Source: a virus. Taken from it: a stretch of 64,000 nt of DNA. Numbering within the stretch: position 1 is the stretch's first letter; each line of letters starts with the position of its first letter. Positions 1-9,206 of the stretch are shown piece after piece. A program made the position numbers and the translations under genes. A model generated the notes under the pieces. That model was not told the origin of the DNA. It was given only the letters and a program-made list of their open reading frames with translations, and ran no database searches. The stretch is from positions 1-64,000 of IMG/VR virus record IMGVR_UViG_3300027791_002264; one strand, 5' to 3'.

Positions 1-2
1 AA

Positions 3-572
3 GCAGGTAGGTTTAGGAGTAATTCTCATACTATTGAAGAATTTGCAAAATCATTGTATATTTTATCATTCGATTTATTTTTCTCAGAAAATGTAAAACT
101 AATTATAGAATGGAATATGTTTGGTGGTGAATTAATAAAAAGAATGGAAACTGTATTTCCTCAAAGAAATGAATTTGATGAAGAATCAATCGTTAAATTT
201 AAACACAGAGTAGATGCTAAGATAAAACAGTTTGGCCTTAAAGTAAAGAAAGACAATAAACCAATTTTTTGTCAAAATTTTAAAAAATACATTTCTCAAA
301 ACAAAATTCAAATATTTGATAAAGAAACTGTAAAAGAATCTTCTACTTTTGGAAAGCTACCTAATGGTTCATATGCAGGGCAATTAGGTAATGATGATTT
401 AATTATGACTTGTATAAACAGTTCAGAGTTCTTCACTACTTTAGATTTCTCTGATTTTGTTGAGGAGATTTATGATGTAATAGATCCAGGCATACAAATT
501 AAAATCGAAGAAATTCTAGAAAAAGATTCAAAGGGTGGGAATCTAAATTTTGATATCTATGACTTAGTATAA
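3..572 (+). CDS. 17: Terminase large subunit, C-terminal part (T4 gp17-like), cut by window edge
   Basis: The frame is open from base 3 with no stop, so the gene starts before the window; a TTG at 54 is not a convincing start. The visible part matches the nuclease end of T4 gp17: an FRSNS motif near the left edge (T4 YRSNT), a KDNKPIF stretch where T4 has KRTKAV, and a late GNDDLIM motif equivalent to T4 YHDDLVM, whose acidic residues belong to the nuclease site. The protein pumps and cuts DNA at the portal. The sheath gene follows after 60 bases, as in T4 (17-18-19). Recognised by motif order from memory, not by a search. Confidence 0.85.
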   Translation, partial: AGRFRSNSHTIEEFAKSLYILSFDLFFSENVKLIIEWNMFGGELIKRMETVFPQRNEFDEESIVKFKHRVDAKIKQFGLKVKKDNKPIFCQNFKKYISQNKIQIFDKETVKESSTFGKLPNGSYAGQLGNDDLIMTCINSSEFFTTLDFSDFVEEIYDVIDPGIQIKIEEILEKDSKGGNLNFDIYDLV

Positions 573-631
573 AAAGTAGATACTTAGTAGATATATAAAA
601 AAACTAATAAACAAAAAAAATATAATACAAG

Positions 632-3600
632 ATGGCACTAGATCCAAAAATCGCTTCTCTTAAAGCTGCAGGTACATATCGTTTCGAATTTGACAAAAGT
701 CAAGTAGTAAGTATTCCCGCAAACCAAACACGACTTATAGTCGGTTTCTCTAGGACAGGCCCGTTTAATACTCCTGTCTTTATTCCAGATACAGCTTTTT
801 TTAAGCAAGTATATGGTGATATAGACAGAACCTTAGAAAGAAAAGATTCTTTTTTCCACAGAAGCTGCTTGACAGCATTGGAAAGAGGACCAATTCTTGC
901 ACTAAATTTACTTACATTAACTTCAACTGATTTAGTATATGCTAATAGGTTTGCAACATCAGCTACACCAGATGCTCAGCGTAACTTAGGATATGCTGCT
1001 AGCACAGATGGTTATGAATTTAGTAAGTTTTATAATACAGACAAATTTTGGTATCCAGATACTAATTCATTTTTAATTGCAATGGGCGCTAATACTAGCG
1101 TATTGAATTCTGCTAGTGTAAATGATTTCTTTGATATTGTTAATTTAGGACAAAATCCTATATCTGTAATTGCAAAAAAATCTGCACCTGGAAATGTTTT
1201 ACCTTACCAAGTAACAGTTGAAGAATGGTATGGTTCTGCTAATGTACCAGGATTTTTAGATAAAGATAGTTTAATATCTGACTTCTTCGTTGACGTCTTT
1301 GTGATAGACGGTAACTTTGGTGGTAAATTTGAAGATATAGAACCTTATAAAAGATTCGAATCAGATCCAACATTCCAACAATATTTTAATGCAACAGAAG
1401 GATTACAAAGAAGAGTATTAGATGCCGATGCTACTGATACAAAAATCGCACAATTTTTTAATGAACCGGAAGTAAACTTAGTTGCAACTTATACTGCATG
1501 TTTAATTCCTGATTTTGTAGATCTATTAGGTAATAACCTTTTTGTTGAAAAAGTTATTAATGCTGATACTGCATCTACTGGATTATTCTGTACTGTAAAT
1601 GAAGATTTATTTAGTGGAGATATACTTATCGATGGTGTTTCTGGTGGAATTGATCTAGTAGGACATAATCTTGAATACGCTCAAACCACTAGTAGTCAAA
1701 CTGATATTAATATGTTATCATATAGTGGAACAATTGTTTCTGACTTGGCTTATGGTAGACAAGTAGAAGCTGGAACTGTAGCTGCTGTTACAACTAGTAC
1801 TATGACAACATCAGTAATATCTGGTGGAACCGACGTACAAATAGTAGCAACAAATGCAAATGCTGCTAAAGATGCAATATTTACTGCAATGAAAGCAATG
1901 ACAGCAAATACTGCTACAACAGTAGGATCATTTATACAAGGAACAGTAGGAACTACGGTATTTTGGGTTCCAGTTACTTTAGTTACACCAGCTGCCGCAG
2001 GTGGTAATATTACAAGTATACAAGTTTCTGCAGTTGGAGGTATAACACCTGCAATAATGCTTAAAGCATCATATACATTTGTAAATGAATCTGCAATTGA
2101 CTTTATAGCTGATGAATTTCCATTATCAAACGCAACAGCTGGTATTATAGGTGGATACGGATCTACTGCATTAGCTGCATTTGCTTTAGGAACTTTAACT
2201 GATGGAGATGAAGCAGTTTACAATGTAGGTGGAATTCAACAAACATCATTCTTAAGATTTGTTTCTACAACATATGGTTTTATTCCAAATGCTGCTCCAA
2301 CAGGAACACCAGCAGGAACACCTTATGCAATATCTGATTCAGCTTATTTCCCATCTGCCGTAAGAATAATACCTTATCAAGATGCTGATTTTACAGTTTT
2401 ACAAGATCATGCTAATTTTACTTTAGATGGCACAGGATTATTCCTAACATCTAAGGCAGTTGCAGTAGCAGCAAATACTTTAAACGTACAAACATTAAAA
2501 GGATCAAATAATTTAACAATAGCTATTTTAGGTGATAATGCTTCAGAAGCTGGTATACTACCTAATCAAGTTGTAATAGATTCAACAAATCCTCAAATTG
2601 CAAAAGTAATCGTAGGAAATTACTTAGTACATTCTGAAGGTAGCTCAACGGCGCCATCAAGATTAACAAGAATTAATTCTGTAAGAACAGCAACTCCTGC
2701 TGAGTTTCCATTATCAATTCCTGCAAATGGATCTGGTGTATTAGTAACAACTCAATCAGAAATTGATACTAACAAGCCAGTAGGTCAAGCTACAACATTC
2801 GTAGAACTATATAGACCAATTGACAGATGGATAGATTTTTTAAATATCTTTGAATTACCTGGATATGCATATCCATTAACTAAATTACCAAATGGTACTA
2901 ATTCAAGACAAAATGAAATATTAAGTCCAATTTTATTAGGTACACAATTAGCTAATGCCTTAACTGATAGAGAAACTATTAACTTCCGTTATTTAGTAGA
3001 TACTTTTGGAAATGGTATAGAGGCAAATTGTAAATCTATATTTACTAAATTATGTGGAGCAAGGAAAAATGCATTTGCAATTGTTAATGCACCATCAGCG
3101 AAAGATTTTAGAACTAATATAGATCCAACGTTTACAACAATAACTGGCCAACTATCTTCTAAGTTTATTGCAGAAGGTGGAGATCTTAGTAAAAACCCAA
3201 CGATTAGATATTCATTACCATCAGCAACGAGCGATGGTTCTTATGGTGGATATTATTATCCATTTGTAACAGTTAGAGATTTAGGTAAGAATATAAATGT
3301 ACCTCCTGCTGCAAACGTATCTAATAATTTTATACTTAAATATGAAAACGCATTACCTTGGTCAATCGTGGCTGGTGTAAGACGTGGAGTTATTGGTGGA
3401 AATGGGGTTGTAGGTTTAGAAATAAATCTTGATACAACTGATCGTAACTTTTTGGAACCATTCGGATTAAATCCAATTGTATTCCAAAGTGGAACAGGAC
3501 CAACTATATTTGCAAATAAAACCGCACAACAGGTTCCAAAATCTGCTTTAAGTTCTATTAACGTTAGAGAGGTTGTAATTTATATTCAAGATGGTATAGA

Positions 3601-3877
3601 TGCAATTCTTAAAAACTACTTATTTGAATTTAATACAGCTCAAACAAGATTAGAAATAAAAACATTAGCTGATAATTTCTTATCAACTGTTCAAAATGAT
3701 GATGGGGTTTTTGATTATAGAAATATAATGGATGAAACTAATAATACACCAGAAGTTATTGATCAGAATGTAGGTATCCTAGATACATATATTGAACCAG
3801 TAAGAGGAATGGAAATTCTTGTACAAAGAACAACTATTCTAAGAACCGGTGCAATTAGTACAGGAAACTTCCAATAA
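632..3877 (+). CDS. 18: Contractile tail sheath protein (T4 gp18-like), enlarged
   Basis: The 1081-residue product forms the contractile sheath around the tail tube. The N-terminal part (about 1-110) has the conserved sheath start, with a VGFSRTGPFNTPVFI stretch. The C-terminal third (about 740-1081) carries the conserved core: a DRETINFRYLVDTFGNG stretch, a LPWSIVAGVRRG stretch and a final REVVIYIQDGIDAIL region. T4 gp18 has 659 residues; the extra roughly 400 lie in the middle (about 310-730), are rich in Ala, Thr, Gly and Val, and look like an inserted beta-rich surface domain. It sits between terminase and tube genes, as in T4. Confidence 0.93.
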   Translation: MALDPKIASLKAAGTYRFEFDKSQVVSIPANQTRLIVGFSRTGPFNTPVFIPDTAFFKQVYGDIDRTLERKDSFFHRSCLTALERGPILALNLLTLTSTDLVYANRFATSATPDAQRNLGYAASTDGYEFSKFYNTDKFWYPDTNSFLIAMGANTSVLNSASVNDFFDIVNLGQNPISVIAKKSAPGNVLPYQVTVEEWYGSANVPGFLDKDSLISDFFVDVFVIDGNFGGKFEDIEPYKRFESDPTFQQYFNATEGLQRRVLDADATDTKIAQFFNEPEVNLVATYTACLIPDFVDLLGNNLFVEKVINADTASTGLFCTVNEDLFSGDILIDGVSGGIDLVGHNLEYAQTTSSQTDINMLSYSGTIVSDLAYGRQVEAGTVAAVTTSTMTTSVISGGTDVQIVATNANAAKDAIFTAMKAMTANTATTVGSFIQGTVGTTVFWVPVTLVTPAAAGGNITSIQVSAVGGITPAIMLKASYTFVNESAIDFIADEFPLSNATAGIIGGYGSTALAAFALGTLTDGDEAVYNVGGIQQTSFLRFVSTTYGFIPNAAPTGTPAGTPYAISDSAYFPSAVRIIPYQDADFTVLQDHANFTLDGTGLFLTSKAVAVAANTLNVQTLKGSNNLTIAILGDNASEAGILPNQVVIDSTNPQIAKVIVGNYLVHSEGSSTAPSRLTRINSVRTATPAEFPLSIPANGSGVLVTTQSEIDTNKPVGQATTFVELYRPIDRWIDFLNIFELPGYAYPLTKLPNGTNSRQNEILSPILLGTQLANALTDRETINFRYLVDTFGNGIEANCKSIFTKLCGARKNAFAIVNAPSAKDFRTNIDPTFTTITGQLSSKFIAEGGDLSKNPTIRYSLPSATSDGSYGGYYYPFVTVRDLGKNINVPPAANVSNNFILKYENALPWSIVAGVRRGVIGGNGVVGLEINLDTTDRNFLEPFGLNPIVFQSGTGPTIFANKTAQQVPKSALSSINVREVVIYIQDGIDAILKNYLFEFNTAQTRLEIKTLADNFLSTVQNDDGVFDYRNIMDETNNTPEVIDQNVGILDTYIEPVRGMEILVQRTTILRTGAISTGNFQ

Positions 3878-3918
3878 GAGGTTAGCTAAGACGAATATAT
3901 AAAAAAACAAAATAAATT

Positions 3919-4473
3919 ATGCCGTTACCACATTATACCCAGTCAAGGGCCAGTAGCCAAAGGTACGAACCAGTTCAACCTAACCTTTTTGAGGTGACTA
4001 TATTTTCTCCATTAGGGGATGATACTGGTCTTATCTTAGAACAGGTAAATTCAATTGGAGGTTTAAATAACTTAAATCCATCAATTGATGCAATTGGACA
4101 AAAGTACAAATTTGCAGATAGATCATTTGCAAGTATGCCAGGTCAAACATTTGTTGATCTAGCTCTTAACTTCAGTCTTAACTTGAATGAAGCTAATGAA
4201 AACTACATCTATAATACATTCCGTAATTGGACTAATATAATCTATGATCCATTAACTGGTGAAATGGGATTAAAGAAAGATTACGTAGGAAGTATGATTG
4301 TTGTTCAATATAACCGAGCAGGTGATATCTTCAGAAAGATTACATTTAAAGATGTATTCCCAACTGGTCAGATGGATTTTGTGGATGAACTAAATTATAC
4401 TACTCCAGACGCAGTTGATTTAACAATGACTTATCGTTGTGATCATTGGGTTGAAGAGAACGTAGGATCGTAA
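3919..4473 (+). CDS. 19: Tail tube protein (T4 gp19-like)
   Basis: The 184-residue product matches T4 gp19 in length (163) and plan: PNLFEVTI near the N-terminus, a middle ALNFSLNLNEANENYIYN stretch, and a C-terminal FKDVFPTGQMDFVDELNY stretch typical of T4-type tube proteins. It stacks as hexameric rings to form the inner tube through which DNA passes. It follows the sheath gene after 41 bases and is closed by a strong hairpin terminator, so sheath and tube are probably co-transcribed and highly expressed. Confidence 0.93.
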   Translation: MPLPHYTQSRASSQRYEPVQPNLFEVTIFSPLGDDTGLILEQVNSIGGLNNLNPSIDAIGQKYKFADRSFASMPGQTFVDLALNFSLNLNEANENYIYNTFRNWTNIIYDPLTGEMGLKKDYVGSMIVVQYNRAGDIFRKITFKDVFPTGQMDFVDELNYTTPDAVDLTMTYRCDHWVEENVGS

Positions 4474-4492
4474 TATAAATTAATTTAACATA

Positions 4493-4527
4493 AACTGGGA
4501 TTGTTTTATAGCTATCCCAGTTTTTTT
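4493..4527 (+). terminator. Intrinsic terminator after the tail tube gene
   Basis: A perfect 9-bp stem, AACTGGGAT at 4493-4501 with ATCCCAGTT at 4514-4522, encloses a 12-base loop and runs into seven T residues (4521-4527). It closes the sheath/tube unit. Confidence 0.9.
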
Positions 4528-4570
4528 ACCTTCTTCTCAATATATAATATAAATTATATAATATAGAAAC

Positions 4571-5041
4571 ATGATTATCTATAAATTACAACAAGAAAAA
4601 ACAAACAAGGTTTATGTAGGTTATTCAGTAAATGATAACCCAAACAACTTTGGCACAGGAAAATACATTAAACGAGCAGTAAAGGATTTTGGAACTAAAG
4701 CATTTAAGCGAGAAGTTATGGAAGTCTTTAAAGCTGATGAATCGTTAAGTGATGTTTTAAAAAGAGTAGAGTATTGGATTAATAAATTTAAATCTGATAA
4801 TCCTAAATATGGTTTTAATGAAACTGTACAGGAACTTATTCCACAAAAGAAAAGATTAACTAAAAAATTGCAAGTATTATTAACTCCTAGTGATGAAGAT
4901 AGTCTTAATGCAATTATTATACAAAAATCAATGGAAAACAGAATTAAACCTGTTGCCATTTCAAGATACGTTAGACAATTAATTGTAGAGCATATAGTTG
5001 AAGAAACAACCACAGAGAAAAAATTAATAAAAAATAACTAA
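4571..5041 (+). CDS. GIY-YIG-like endonuclease with a C-terminal ribbon-helix-helix-like region
   Basis: The N-terminus shows a diverged GIY-YIG pattern: an IYK strand, then VYVGYS 11 residues on, then a GTGKYIKRAVKDFGTKAF block, a VEYWI helix holding the expected metal-binding Glu, and a GFNET block. This is the layout of phage Seg-type homing nucleases. The last 50 residues (LTPSDEDSLN ... ISRYVRQLIVEHI) resemble a ribbon-helix-helix DNA-binding fold. It lies right after a strong terminator and inside the tail gene block, a usual spot for a free-standing homing endonuclease. Without the first Gly the nuclease could be weak or dead. A repressor-like role is the alternative. Confidence 0.6.
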   Translation: MIIYKLQQEKTNKVYVGYSVNDNPNNFGTGKYIKRAVKDFGTKAFKREVMEVFKADESLSDVLKRVEYWINKFKSDNPKYGFNETVQELIPQKKRLTKKLQVLLTPSDEDSLNAIIIQKSMENRIKPVAISRYVRQLIVEHIVEETTTEKKLIKNN

Positions 5042-5044
5042 ATA

Positions 5045-6043
5045 ATGTCAAACGAGCACGAAGAAAATATTAAGAAGGAATTTGCAGCAGCCGAAGGTAT
5101 ACCAGTAGAAGCTACAGAAACTCCTAGAGATGTAGTTACAGGTTTAGGAAAGGTTGATGTTGCTAGACAAATGAATAAAGTTACTAATGATGATCCTGAA
5201 GTTCAGCGATTAAATGCAATGATAGGCTATACTCGTTTGGATCTTAACAGCTTTCCATCAAAAGGTAAATTTTATAGAGAAGATTTTGAAATTCATATTA
5301 GACCTGCAAAGGTTGCTGAGGTTAGAAACTTTTCTACTATTGATGAAAATAACCTAAAGGAAGTAGATGAAGGTTTAAATAACATTGTAGTAGCATGTTC
5401 TAAAGTAACGTATGGTACACAGAGAGGATCTTATAAAGATATTCTTGAAGAAGATAGAATTTATTTAATACTATCAATTAGAGAATTAACTTTCAAAACT
5501 GGTGAGCAAACATTAATGATGCCTATAAGTAGAAAATCATGCAAGACTTCTAGTTGTAACTCTCAAGAATCTGTAGAATTAAGAACAGATAATTTACAGT
5601 TTAATTCTGTTGTAGAGAGATTTGAAAAATACTATGATGATGCTGATAAATGTTATTCAGTCGCAACAAAAAATTATGGTATTATTAAAATGGCCCCACC
5701 TACAATAGGTGTAATGAGGGCTATAACTGATTATATCAGAGATAGAGAAGAGAAAAACCAAAGCTGGGATAAATCTACTCTAGCTATCTTACCTTATCTA
5801 CAGAGAGAATGGAGAGGTTGGAATGAAAAGGATATATTCTCTAAGATTACATCTTTTCAAGGCTGGGATGCTACAAAATATACAATTGTCTACAGGTTAG
5901 CTGAAGATATGAAAGTCGGTGTTAAACCGGAGATGGTATTTCCATGTAAAAGCTGCAGTGAGGAGGTCACTGTTCCTCTAACGTTTCCCGGCGGTATCAA
6001 GGCTTTGTTCCTTATTCCAGATATCTCTACTGAACTTCTTTAA
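5045..6043 (+). CDS. T4_baseplate-type tail/baseplate assembly protein (gp26-like)
   Basis: The 332-residue product has the pattern I associate with the T4 gp26 family: LNSFPSKGKFYREDFEIHI near residues 60-85 (an LPS-x-G-x-xY start), a central helical domain, and a C-terminal CKSC pair before VPLTFPGG. It ends at TAA directly before an overlapping open frame and the tape measure gene, the position where tail assembly chaperones lie in many phages. It probably helps assemble the baseplate hub or chaperones the tape measure. Family assignment is from motif memory and moderate; position is strong support. Confidence 0.6.
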   Translation: MSNEHEENIKKEFAAAEGIPVEATETPRDVVTGLGKVDVARQMNKVTNDDPEVQRLNAMIGYTRLDLNSFPSKGKFYREDFEIHIRPAKVAEVRNFSTIDENNLKEVDEGLNNIVVACSKVTYGTQRGSYKDILEEDRIYLILSIRELTFKTGEQTLMMPISRKSCKTSSCNSQESVELRTDNLQFNSVVERFEKYYDDADKCYSVATKNYGIIKMAPPTIGVMRAITDYIRDREEKNQSWDKSTLAILPYLQREWRGWNEKDIFSKITSFQGWDATKYTIVYRLAEDMKVGVKPEMVFPCKSCSEEVTVPLTFPGGIKALFLIPDISTELL

Positions 6044-6044
6044 A
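6035..6044 (+). other. Candidate +1 programmed frameshift site (CTT CTT TAA A)
   Basis: The gene at 5045-6043 ends CTT TAA. A +1 slip lets Leu-tRNA move from CTT (6038-6040) to TTT (6039-6041), after which reading continues AAA GTT AGA into an open frame to 6272. The layout matches the bacterial RF2 +1 site (CTT then a stop). The -1 frame meets TAG after seven codons, so only +1 gives a long extension. Nothing here proves frameshifting. Confidence 0.5.
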
Positions 6045-6272
6045 GTTAGAGTATTATTATTAGAAAAGTTGCATCTCCAACCTTCAGAGTTGGATTTGCT
6101 TCCTTTCTATGAATATGAGTACACATTAGAAATCTATAATGACTTATTGAAAGAGCGCAATAAGCAAGAGCAACAAAATACTAAAGACACCAACGATAAA
6201 TACAATATGGATGGGATGGCTAGTAAATTTAAAACCCCTACAATGCCAAAAATCTCCATGCCTAAATTTTAA
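6042..6272 (+). CDS. C-terminal extension of the assembly chaperone by +1 frameshift, or a separate 67-residue protein
   Basis: This frame is open from well upstream of 6042 and has no ATG before 6208; the only earlier start is TTG at 6069 (67 residues). Read as a +1 extension it adds 76 residues, giving a product of about 408. The first half, around LQPSELDLLPFYEYEYTLE, is helical and reminiscent of phage tail assembly chaperone C-termini; the tail is polar and ends with a Lys/Met/Pro-rich stretch. It ends 13 bases before the tape measure start. Lack of an ATG, position and reading direction favour frameshift expression. Confidence 0.55.
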   Translation, partial: KVRVLLLEKLHLQPSELDLLPFYEYEYTLEIYNDLLKERNKQEQQNTKDTNDKYNMDGMASKFKTPTMPKISMPKF

Positions 6273-6285
6273 AAATAAAATCTAA

Positions 6286-9183
6286 ATGGCTGTTGTAACT
6301 TTAAAAGACTTAATGGATCCTTTAACTAAGATCCAGGCTGCGACAGAATCCACTGCAGCATCAATAGACGCGCTAACTGTTGCTGTTGGTACTACTGGCC
6401 AATCATCTGGTGGTGCAGTACAAGAGCAAATTCTAAAAGAATTAAAAATACAAACCAAGTTAATGGAACAGCAAAAAGGCGGTGGTCTTGCTGGATTAAT
6501 GGGTGGTGGTAAAGGTAAAGGAACTGGCGGAATGGCTGCTGGTGGTAATGCATTTAAAATGTTAGGTGCTGGTACTGCAGCTATGGCTAAAGGTTTATTA
6601 ATATTTACGTTAGTCCCTACAAAGACTATTAATAAATTTAATGACTTTGTAAGAACCCAAATAGAAATGTGGTCTAAGTCTGATCCAAAGAAAATGGATA
6701 AAGGTGCAAAGGCAATGATGGCTATGGGTAATTCTATACTTAACTTTTCTAAAGCATTAGCACTATCAGCTCTTTTATTAATACCTGCAGCAATAGGTCT
6801 TCCGTTATTATACATAGCAGTTGCTCTAATAACACCTTTATTTTTAATATTAGGAATGGCAGAAAAGCCAATAGCGAAAGGTGCGAAGTCATTAGATAAT
6901 ATAGGTGATGCTTTAAAATCATTTGCAGTAGGCTTAGCTGTGTTTGCATTAACTACATTCTTTATTTTAATGCAGCCTGCTATATTATTAGGAATGGTTG
7001 CCACGTTAGTTTTAATAGGTGGTGCTGTTGCTATATTAGGATTATTTGATAAACAGATAAAAAAGGGTTCCATGGCTTTGGCATTCATGGGAGTAGGTTT
7101 ATTAGTGTTTGGTTTAGGGTATGCTCTATTTGCATTTGCCGTTGCTAGCACTGCACCAACACTTGAAGGTATAGCTATACAAGCAGGGGTATTAGTAGGT
7201 ATTGGTGTTGTAACTGCTTTACTAGGTTCTCTATTCGGTTTAATTATTCAAGGGGCGGCTTCATTAGCTTCTATGGGTATAGGTTTATTAGTATTTGGTT
7301 TAGGTTATATACCATTTGCACATGCAACTAAAGATGTTACATTAGAAGATATTGGGATACAATCTGCATTATTAACAGCAATGGGATTATTGTTTGCTGC
7401 TGCCGGTTTTGGCGCAGTAGCTATTATACCAGGTGCCGCTGCATTTGCCGCTATAGGTGTTGCATTATTGGCGCTTGCCCCAGGATTGGTAGCAATTAAA
7501 AAGGTTGACTTTACTGAAGATGATGCTCTTAAATTAACAACAACATTAGCTGGTGTAAAAGCAGCATTTATAGGACCGCCTAGTGGGGGTGGTGTTGGTG
7601 GATTCTTTAGTTCTATTGGTGGAGCTTTAACTGGAGCAGTTGATTCTGTTAAAATGATAGCAGCTGCTGCAGGATTTGGTGCAGCAGGATTATCATTAAT
7701 AGTATTATCAAAAGGTTTAAAAGCATACCAAAAATTAAGTTGGACTTCTGATCAAAGTTTACAATTAGCAACAGTATTATCAGGAATCAGTACAGCATTT
7801 GCTCAAGCAGGTGGTGAAGCTGCAACACCAACAGGTATATTTGGAAAAGTATTTGGAAACGCATTTAGTCCTAATGCCACTAAGAAAGGTATTAGTTCTG
7901 TAATGGATGCAGGTAAAGCCTTAACTAATATAGCAGGAGGTTTAACTGAATTTCAAAAATTAGTAGATAGTAAAGTAGACTTTGTCGTATTAGGAGATGC
8001 TATAGCTAAAACAGTTGGATTTATACAAAGAGCATTTGCTGCGGTTGCTGAAGAGGGTAATGTTGAGGCAGGTGGATTCTTTGGATCTTTATTTGGAATT
8101 AAAAAGAATAAGGTAGCTGAAGGTTTAGAATCAGTACAAGGGTCAGGTAAAGCTTTAAAAGATATTGCAATTGGTTTAACTGAATTTCAAAAATTAGTTG
8201 ACTCTAAGGTAGATTTTGATGTAGTTGGTGCTGCTATATCTAAATCAATTGGTTTTGTGCAAGAAGCATTCTCTGCTGTTGCATCTGAAGGTAATGTAGC
8301 AGCTGGTGGTTTCTTTGGATCCTTATTTGGAATTAAAAAGAATAAAGTACAAGAAGGTATACAATCAGTACAAGGTGCTGGTGATGAATTAAGTAAAATA
8401 GCTACAGCACTATCTACATTTTCAGGTATTGAAAATCCTACAGCAATTGCTGAAAAAATTAAAGTGACATTAGGATTAGTAGGACAAGCATTTGCTTCTA
8501 TTGGTGGTATGGAAGAAACTGATACTGGATTGTTTGGAATATCATGGGATGAAAATAAAGTACAAAAAGGTATTGAAGCTGTTGACGGTGCAGGTGCAGC
8601 ATTAACTGATATTGCAAAAGGTCTTAAGGCTTTTAGTGGTGATTTTGAACCAGAAGCTGTTTCTACATCAGTAGGTAAATTATTAACTTCTATAGGAACT
8701 GCCTTTAGTGATCTTTATACAGCTAATCCTGAAATGTCTGAAGAGTTAGATGATTTTAAATCATTTATTGTAACCTTAGGAGATGTTGCAGAAAAAGGTC
8801 AATTAGAAAAGGCGGCTGATGGAATTTCAAAAATTGCAGATTCTATTAATAAAATTGATATCGATAAAACAGTAGCCTTTGGTGATCTATTTAAATCTGG
8901 TTCTGAGTTACCTAGAAGAAGAGATGGATATGTAGCTTTAGCAAAAGCAGTTGAAGAAATTAGAGATATAATGTCTGAAAGCTCTGGTGGTGGAGGTGGT
9001 ATTGGAGGATTAATAGGTCGAGGTGTAGATGCATTAACAGGTAATACCCCAAAACCTAGATCTAATGATTCAATGAAATCCGACTTTAGAAAATTAAATA
9101 CTACATTAATAGCATTGAATTCTACAATGAAACAATTACCGGTAAGTATAACTACTGGTATTTCCAACTTAAGTGATGACTAA
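6286..9183 (+). CDS. Tape measure protein
   Basis: The 965-residue product has the features of a phage tail tape measure. The N-terminus (1-90) is helical and then glycine-rich. A long hydrophobic helical stretch (about 100-410) repeats an LLVFGLGY motif. A C-terminal repeat region (about 540-800) and a Gly-rich segment follow (about 895-905). Length sets tail length; at roughly 1.5 angstrom per residue this would be near 145 nm (family rule, inference). T4 gp29 has 590 residues, so the tail may be longer than T4's. It follows the putative assembly chaperone directly. There is no lysozyme or peptidase motif. Confidence 0.72.
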   Translation: MAVVTLKDLMDPLTKIQAATESTAASIDALTVAVGTTGQSSGGAVQEQILKELKIQTKLMEQQKGGGLAGLMGGGKGKGTGGMAAGGNAFKMLGAGTAAMAKGLLIFTLVPTKTINKFNDFVRTQIEMWSKSDPKKMDKGAKAMMAMGNSILNFSKALALSALLLIPAAIGLPLLYIAVALITPLFLILGMAEKPIAKGAKSLDNIGDALKSFAVGLAVFALTTFFILMQPAILLGMVATLVLIGGAVAILGLFDKQIKKGSMALAFMGVGLLVFGLGYALFAFAVASTAPTLEGIAIQAGVLVGIGVVTALLGSLFGLIIQGAASLASMGIGLLVFGLGYIPFAHATKDVTLEDIGIQSALLTAMGLLFAAAGFGAVAIIPGAAAFAAIGVALLALAPGLVAIKKVDFTEDDALKLTTTLAGVKAAFIGPPSGGGVGGFFSSIGGALTGAVDSVKMIAAAAGFGAAGLSLIVLSKGLKAYQKLSWTSDQSLQLATVLSGISTAFAQAGGEAATPTGIFGKVFGNAFSPNATKKGISSVMDAGKALTNIAGGLTEFQKLVDSKVDFVVLGDAIAKTVGFIQRAFAAVAEEGNVEAGGFFGSLFGIKKNKVAEGLESVQGSGKALKDIAIGLTEFQKLVDSKVDFDVVGAAISKSIGFVQEAFSAVASEGNVAAGGFFGSLFGIKKNKVQEGIQSVQGAGDELSKIATALSTFSGIENPTAIAEKIKVTLGLVGQAFASIGGMEETDTGLFGISWDENKVQKGIEAVDGAGAALTDIAKGLKAFSGDFEPEAVSTSVGKLLTSIGTAFSDLYTANPEMSEELDDFKSFIVTLGDVAEKGQLEKAADGISKIADSINKIDIDKTVAFGDLFKSGSELPRRRDGYVALAKAVEEIRDIMSESSGGGGGIGGLIGRGVDALTGNTPKPRSNDSMKSDFRKLNTTLIALNSTMKQLPVSITTGISNLSDD
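7908..8730 (+). repeat. In-frame protein repeats of 70-79 residues in the tape measure gene
   Basis: Four units begin near bases 7908, 8143, 8379 and 8590. Each opens with a GxxLxxIAxGLxxF pattern. Units one and two are nearly identical over LTEFQKLVDSKVDF, and both end in GGFFGSLFGIKKNKV. Units three and four have diverged. This suggests tail length changed by internal duplication. Confidence 0.75.
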
Positions 9184-9206
9184 TATTAATTAATAAACAA
9201 ATAAAT

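Noticed and set aside
6041-6062. A -1 frameshift from the chaperone gene
   Set aside because: The -1 frame meets TAG after seven codons, so it gives no useful extension; only +1 does.
6282-7151. A 289-residue reading frame on the minus strand across the tape measure gene
   Set aside because: It is a mirror of the tape measure's biased codons, has low-complexity Ala/Asn/Pro content, and lies opposite a well-supported gene.
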